Source: Cercospora beticola
Taxonomy: Eukaryota; Ascomycota; Dothideomycetes; Mycosphaerellales; Mycosphaerellaceae
Direction of reading: 5' to 3'
DNA length: 64,000 nt
Assembly: GCF_033473495.1 (NCBI RefSeq)
Contig: NC_088942.1
Span: 2,480,001 to 2,544,000, forward strand
The notes under the pieces: generated by a model
Told to the model about the DNA's origin: nothing
The model's input: the letters and a program-made list of their open reading frames with translations, nothing else
The model's database searches: none
Program-made: the position numbers and the translations under genes
Shown here: piece by piece, positions 58,801 to 64,000 of the stretch
Numbering within the stretch: position 1 is the stretch's first letter
How the letters are laid out: each line of letters starts with the position of its first letter

Positions 58801-59726
58801 GATGCCAAGCTGCGCAGAGCCGTGGTCAATTATCTGTCGATGTCAGCATGTTCATCATGTTGGCGTGATTCGAAACTCACGGTGATAGACCGCTGCCTGT
58901 GGAATACTTTGTCTGCTTTGCATCTGGATCCTGTCGTCTCATAAACCGAGAGAACCGCAGCGCGAATGCCACTGTCTTCAAACCGCGTCGAGAGATCTGC
59001 TATCGAATGTGAACTGGCCACAAGTCCCGCAAGAGACTGCCTTGACAGATCACTAGTGAGATGCTTGAGAATCAAGGTTAACTTGGCGTGCATCGTGGAT
59101 GGTGAGTGCGGAGTTCCGAGAAATATGAGCCCTAGTGTAGCAGTCACGATGTCTTGATGTAGGTTGTGCTCTTGGTTGGCGAGTACCAGTGCCTGTCAGC
59201 AGTCAGCAGTCAGCCAGCGCCATTTGACCACTCTTCTGAACTGACTTGTTTAACTACAATGCCACCCAAGCTATGAGCTACAAAGAAGAGCGGCCTTCGA
59301 GTCTCCTGTTCCTGCATCAATATCGTGTTTCCAAGTTTCGAGAAGAAAAGAACTGACGCTGTGCTGATTTCTCTGCTTCCGGATTGCTTGAAGAAGCAGC
59401 GCACCCTGTGCGAGCAGAGCTTTCCAGGAGAAACGAGCATCCAAACGTAGACGGTGCTCGAACGTCCATGCCTGTACCCGGGCACCAGGCCTGGAAAAAG
59501 TGGATTGCCATTTTTCTGGCAGTCGCTCGCCTGTAGACCGCGTCCCACAGCCAGGAACGAAGATGAGGCTTGGTCGTCAGTGTCGTGCCCGCTTGTCCTC
59601 AGACGGCGTATAAACCTACTCGATCTCCGTGGCGTCAAAGCCCTCATCGTTGGTGAGTTTCCTCAGGTACGGCCAGTCCATGACGGGATGGTCTCGAGTG
59701 TTCCAAGGTGACACATTGAGATCCAT
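55898..59726 (-). CDS. NLR-like protein: hydrolase, NB-ARC, TPR (cassette copy 2)
   Basis: Nine exons: 59726..59620, 59568..59358, 59311..59246, 59192..58881, 58833..58622, 58563..56986, 56932..56432, 56382..56191 and 56141..55898, about 1140 residues. The hydrolase starts after a short first exon and reads IDLIFVPGCGTRSTGERLPE, FVAHSLGGIVVKQ (nucleophile Ser about 120) and LGLIFLGTPHSPS. The NB-ARC has CGMPGVGKTE, HWLIVFDNADD, SILVTSRD and GLPLAIAQIAG. The TPR part ends in FDALVTFWSK. Six introns coincide in position and phase with copy 1, and the last two exons have identical lengths (192 and 244 bases). The fifth intron (58564-58621) is the least certain. As a STAND receptor it is expected to oligomerise on ligand binding and act through the N-terminal hydrolase or a partner. 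Confidence 0.88.
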
Positions 59727-60238
59727 TCATGGCCGGACATAGTCGGTGTTTGCTGTATGCGACCCTCTCGAGCTGCTGATCTGGAGCTAGTCGCGGAACA
59801 GCTCAATAAGAAGCTACAAGTTGTGTGTCTCTCGACGAGGCGTTCTGTCATATGACGCTTGGGAATGCGGCCCAAGGCTACATCCCGCCGACGAGTGAAT
59901 AACATGTCGAGGTGCGTGAGGGTTGGTTCAGCTGATCAGCCCGGACCAAGGGGACAGTAGCGCAGCCTTGTCTGGTGAGAAGTGTTTGCCTCGGCGGCAC
60001 CCAGTAGCCAGCTGGAGAACAACAAGGCGGACCAAGTAATCGGGAAGAATCGCGCGGCTGTGACTTGTACATAGGCTGTACACGCCGCGGATTGTGCTGA
60101 TGACGAGGGCTCGGGCGACAGCACATGCGACCGGCGAACACGTCAGGCTTGGCACAATACGTACCCGGACGCCAACCACGCGTGGGCAGGCAGGCACTAC
60201 TCTCGATACATGCGTACCTCACCCTTCCTATCTCGCCC
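59727..60238. other. Divergent promoter region between NLR copy 2 and AsaB-like copy 2
   Basis: About 0.5 kb between the two start codons. Short frames on both strands have no motif. It must contain both promoters. Confidence 0.45.
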
Positions 60239-61287
60239 ATGGCTGCTGTAGTCAGCCAAATTGATTTCCTCGGCCAACATGACTGTAGCGTACGCGGCAA
60301 GCCATACTCCCTGCGATATGATCCACCTGGCGACTTTCCGAGGACAAATTTCATATCTGTCTCCGAGGATGTATCGTTGACTGATGTGCGCGGGCGTGAG
60401 AGCGAATTTCATGTTCACAAACAAGGCTTCGGCGTACTATATTTGAATCCCATGATGGCGTACGAAGACTACGAAGACAAGCACAAGGTAGAGACATTCT
60501 ACTTTAAACAGGTTGCAGAGGGCGTTCGAGAGTTGCTCGGTGCCTCAAGAGTGCAGATCTTCGAGCATGTGGTAAGCCGCTCCAGCTTGTTTCTCCTACG
60601 CGTTGTTTGACACTGGACGAAATGTAGCTTCGCAAGCGGCACGCAGAATTCCCTATCGCTACTGGTGAGCCATACAAGTACGATCAGCCCACCACTCGGG
60701 CACACATAGGTACATTCGGACTTACTTGTTCTACATGCCAGAGCTGATGCCAGTAGATATGACGCCTGCCTGGGCGACGGCCATGGCCGAACACATGAAC
60801 GAGCGCAGCGGAAACGCACTTCCCTCGACAAGGTTCCAGTTCATCAAGTATGTGCCCTTCTTGCCGCGCCCGCATCACACTAACGGCCGCGTCAAGCATC
60901 TGGAAACCACTACGAGGGCCAATCAAAGATTGGCCGCTGGCTCTGTGCGACGCAAGTAGCCTGGACCAATCGGACATTGAAGCAATGGACGTCGTGCATA
61001 GCGCGACCGTGATTGAAACCTATCTCGTGCGACCCAACAAACACCAAAGATGGTACTACCTGAGCGATCAGACGGAAGATGAAGCGTGGGTATTCTTACA
61101 AGCAGACTCGGGAGTAGACAAGCACCTGGGTATATACACGACCAAACCCCGGGTAACCGACAGAGAGATGCTAAAAGATTCGCTAGGCGCGCCTCACAGT
61201 TCATTTCGACATCCTGACCACGAGCAGAGTCTGTTCCCGCGAGAGAGTATCGAGGTCCGCGCGATTGCCTTCTACCATGACACCTAG
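60239..61287 (+). CDS. AsaB/CmcJ-like oxidoreductase, cassette copy 2
   Basis: Five exons, 60239..60571, 60628..60709, 60757..60847, 60897..61129 and 61187..61287, give 279 residues. The intron positions and phases are those of copy 1, and exons 2 and 3 have the same lengths (82 and 91 bases). Marks: LTDVRGRE, AHIDMT (His 137, Asp 139), IWKPLRGPIKDWPLALCDAS, RWYYLSDQTEDEAWVF, APHSSF (His 250) and PRESIEVRAIAFY. Without the last intron the frame stays open but carries 19 extra residues absent from copy 1, so splicing is preferred. Family members hydroxylate or desaturate small molecules. There is no biosynthetic core enzyme nearby, which makes a classical metabolite cluster unlikely. Confidence 0.88.
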
Positions 61288-61539
61288 CCAAAGCACCACA
61301 TCATAGCGAAGCGAAATTATCCAGCATTATTCCTAAATCCAGTGTACCAGGCCTGCAGCGCGGAAACTGGCCCCATCATTCCCCAGGCTGCCAGGAATGT
61401 CGTCAACTTGTCTTGCGCAATCATTGGATGTCCGCTGGATTGTCATCTTTCGATCCCATATGGTATTCGGAACGTCCCTATCCTCGTATCAGCCGACTCG
61501 CTCTTCCGACCGGCTTCCCAAAGATGAGCCCACATCAGA

Positions 61540-61737
61540 CTACTGCTTTGCGGTATCGTAGACAATTTTGAGCGGAGCATTGCCGGCGCTGCCATCGACG
61601 ATCATCCTGCAGCCTTTGCGCGCGCCGTATGTGATGACATGCTCCGACAACTTCGCGTTCTTGTCCGCAGGCCATACTGCGCGCCATGGCTGGTCTTGCT
61701 GTACGCTATGCGTGGAGGGTTGGGTCTGGGCTGGCAT
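61540..61737 (-). CDS. Small GGSSLNA-family-like protein, copy S3 (diverged)
   Basis: A frame of 65 residues from MPAQTQPSTHSV, with QPWRAVWP near the start and MIVDGSAGNAPLKIVYDTAKQ at the end. The spacing of PW+, G-S-x-x-N-A and VYDTxK parallels S1 and S2, though identity is low. It sits downstream of AsaB-like copy 2 exactly where S2 sits downstream of copy 1, which is the main reason to list it. An in-frame ATG at 61893 would give 117 residues. Function unknown. Confidence 0.42.
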   Translation of the reverse strand: MPAQTQPSTHSVQQDQPWRAVWPADKNAKLSEHVITYGARKGCRMIVDGSAGNAPLKIVYDTAKQ

Positions 61738-62679
61738 GGCAGCGAGTGGGTGATCTGGCAGGATGGTCGGATTTGACGACTCGAAATACTGTGCGCGTAA
61801 TAAGCCGAATTCGCTGCAGCTTAGCCGTGGCAGCGTTGCACTCGTGATCATCAAAGCACAAGAAACTGTCGGTGTACGACCTATGGCAGACATGGCCCGG
61901 TGTGCCGAGCGCGTCCGGGAGCCGCAACGCGACTGGGGAGAAATTATGGCCTGATTCAGGGCCGCCCACAGTCATTTCACGAGGCGGTTAGGGAGGCCGC
62001 GGAGGTGGCTGGCATGGCCATGTCGGCTGGAAATGAGAAAGCGAGACCGGAATGAGACACGTTCGCCCGCCGCTCGGTTCGTCCTGATGACAAACGGTGT
62101 AACATGACCATTGAGCACAGTCGTTACTGCGCGACGCCTCGATGCCACGTCTGCATGCCGTGTCGTGCCGTGTCGTGTCGAGGTCACACGAACCGTGGAG
62201 GCGCAGCACAAACACGGAAGACAGAGACAAGATATACGCCCTGACGCCGTCGGCGTTCGGACCGGCCCGGTATTTGACCGCTCGTCTGTGGCTTCAGGTC
62301 TGCATGTGCGTCAAATCTGCAACACGTTACAACATCATCGTGTCTGGTCTCATTGCACTGTCTACCATGAGACCTTGATGTTTGACAAAAGCCATATATT
62401 GGGAAAGCCATGGCAATCTGATGTACGACTTTCGTCGGGGTACGCTTTACGCTTACTACTTACGAAGGTTTGCACTACTCGCCTTGTGCAGGCTGTGCGA
62501 AAGAAACTTAGCACATGCACATCGGCCGGTTTTGTAGTCCAAATCGCATCGTACCTCTGCAAGATCTTTGGATGAAGAAAAAGTACAGCAAGGCTAGCCT
62601 TTGTCGACGACAACGCCGCCGCGAACGAGTCGTTGCGATGCTGAGGTTCCACAAGGTGCACATCGCCGATGATTAGCAT
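61738..62679. other. Intergenic region of the third cassette unit
   Basis: No gene recognised. By comparison with the other two units a minus-strand CorA-like gene would be expected between here and 63172, but none is present in that orientation. Confidence 0.4.
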
Positions 62680-63083
62680 ACTACTCCAACTAAAGACATC
62701 AAAGCTATACGATTATTCGATACAGTAGCGCGGCAGTATGAATATCTTCCTACCCACGTGAAGACGCTACACATGCAGTGTCAGGAATCTATCTCGAATT
62801 TGATGAGCAGAACTAACCTGAAGGAGGTCAAGACTTCTTAGGCGTTGTGCAGACATACTTGACGACTGACATTTCTTGCCGCCGTATTCGCACCGATGGC
62901 ATTCACGACTTCGTTTTACTCGATGGATATCGGCCTGACTGGCCGCAATCTGAGTAATTGGTTCGCAGTACTATTGGTGTGATGGTAGTCACACTAATCT
63001 TGACGCTTGTCGATGTGATAGTGTGGCTAGTTGTACAGTATGGACGCGGCCGTACTGCCGTCAGAAAGTTGGCACTTGCTTGA
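62680..63083 (+). pseudogene. Broken C-terminal fragment of a CorA-like protein
   Basis: The plus strand reads a CorA-like C-terminus in pieces: a helix (IKAIRLFDTVARQYEYLP, LHMQCQESISNLM, RTNLKEVKTS), then two in-frame stops (TAG and TGA), then RLTFLAAVFAPMAFTTSFYS and NLSNWFAVLL, then a frameshift near 62979 and VMVVTLILTLVDVIVWLVV. The two stops are where a codon changed by C to T would give CAG and CGA. No intron removes them convincingly. It has the helix, membrane helix, loop, membrane helix order of the intact CorA-like genes but lies on the opposite strand and lacks the GMN tripeptide. The N-terminal three quarters are not found. Confidence 0.55.
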
Positions 63084-63171
63084 GTATCTCGCGAGCCTGG
63101 GTCGAATACACAGAGTGTCACACGCGCTGCGCATCAATATTGCATAAGCTGATACCTCTTCGTGACAAATA

Positions 63172-64000
63172 TCATCTAGACCAGAACACCACCATCTCGT
63201 CAAAATCACTGTCATCGGCTGTTGTTCCCTTAACGCCGCGCTGATCCTGAGCACTCTTCAGCAAGTCAGCTGCAATTCTGAGTTTCACAGACTGATCTTC
63301 TCCAACGGGAACCAATTTTGCTTTCCAATGCAAGACACGTGCTCGCTCTGCCTTGTAATGCTGCTTCTGCGTCTGATATATCTTATGTGCGTCCTCCAGA
63401 TACTTCCTGGAAAAATATATGTTAGCGAAACGGGACATCACTAGAGGCGGGAAACCGGAAATACTGACTTTGCTTCATCGAGGTGACCTGTGCGATATTT
63501 GTGCTGTGCTACTTTGAAGCACATGTCGGCAGTGCGGTGATGGGTAGGGCCGACAGTCTCTTTGTAGTGTATCATGGCCCGCATGTGGTAGGAAAGACTT
63601 CTTTCCGTCTCATCCAAGGCGAGGTAGATATTCCCCAACGCATGCAGCAGCCTTCCGGTGCTATTTGCAATCAGTACTTCTTTATCGTTTCGCAATCGCT
63701 ACTGTATGTACTTACAGCATTGATGACCGATCGTCCGGACCTAGTCTCTCCTCTCGCTCCTGCAGAGCCTGTAGCGCCTTGTCCCGGGCTCCGGCCGCAT
63801 CTCCCAACTCGAGCAACGCGAGAGCCAGATTCGCGACAGCCAGAGTCCGTAAATTCATCACCATTTCCGGCAAAGGAATCGACTCGCACAGGGCGAGAGC
63901 CACTTCACTGCAACTCTTGGACTCTTTGTACTCCAGCTTGAAGGCATGGGCCACAGCTAATTCCAAATAAGCTATCGCCAGCCGTGGATCAGTTTGACAG
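63172..64000 (-). CDS. NLR-like protein, C-terminal TPR part (cassette copy 3, cut by window edge)
   Basis: Three exons are visible: beyond 64000..63716, 63660..63469 and 63406..63172, with introns of 55 and 62 bases. The protein part reads AVANLALALLELGDAAGARD, TGRLLHALGNIYLALDETER, HHRTADMCFKVAQHKYRTGH and ends FDEMVVFWSR. It aligns with the TPR end of both other NLRs; the penultimate exon is again 192 bases and both introns are phase 2 as in the paralogues. The N-terminal hydrolase and NB-ARC, if present, lie beyond the window. The reading frame is intact as far as visible. Confidence 0.82.

Noticed and set aside
1..64000. CRISPR arrays, rRNA and tRNA genes, bacterial operons
   Set aside because: No regularly spaced direct repeats and no rRNA- or tRNA-like sequence were noticed by eye; the genes are eukaryotic and intron-containing. 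A tRNA covariance search was not possible here.

Overview
The window is nuclear DNA of a filamentous ascomycete (Pezizomycotina; the small introns, secreted-protein content and gene set would suit a Dothideomycete, but I cannot fix the order). The evidence is short introns of about 45-125 bases with GTRNGT donors and CTNAC-type branch points, a fungal hybrid histidine kinase, SEC24 and PRP6, a fungal CNT-type nucleoside transporter, and NOD-like receptors of the fungal hydrolase/NB-ARC/TPR type. Exon junctions below were derived by hand from splice signals, reading phase and, where present, comparison between paralogues inside the window.

The first 39 kb is ordinary core genome: hybrid histidine kinase (366-6407), a Cys/His-repeat protein (8643-9638), an RBM42-like RNA-binding protein, an acyl-CoA/4-coumarate-CoA-ligase-like enzyme convergent with a methyltransferase, a concentrative nucleoside transporter, a 3-hydroxyacyl-CoA dehydrogenase-like enzyme, SEC24, PRP6, an acidic zinc-binding protein, an F-box-like protein, a UBR7/Mlo2-type protein and a secreted amidase. 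Three less ordinary items lie among them: a stand-alone membrane-anchored copia-type retropepsin (21898-22671), a three-exon secreted six-cysteine protein (31252-31710) and a 145-base inverted-repeat element with TA ends (7646-7790).

From about 39 kb to the right end the character changes. After a gene-poor stretch (39-44 kb) comes a tandemly repeated cassette: a small GGSSLNA-motif protein, a CorA-like two-membrane-helix protein and an NLR-like protein (hydrolase, NB-ARC, TPR), all on the minus strand, followed by a divergent AsaB/CmcJ-like oxidoreductase on the plus strand. Two complete units (about 41-52.4 kb and 52.6-61.3 kb) and a third, partial one (61.5 kb to the edge, with a broken CorA-like remnant) are present. 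Paralogues keep the same intron positions and phases and several identical exon lengths (82 and 91 bases in the AsaB-like genes; 192 bases in all three NLRs). I infer an expanded recognition/response module in which the NLR is a sensor, the CorA-like protein a possible membrane effector, and the oxidoreductase and small protein have unknown roles. This is the most interesting content of the window.
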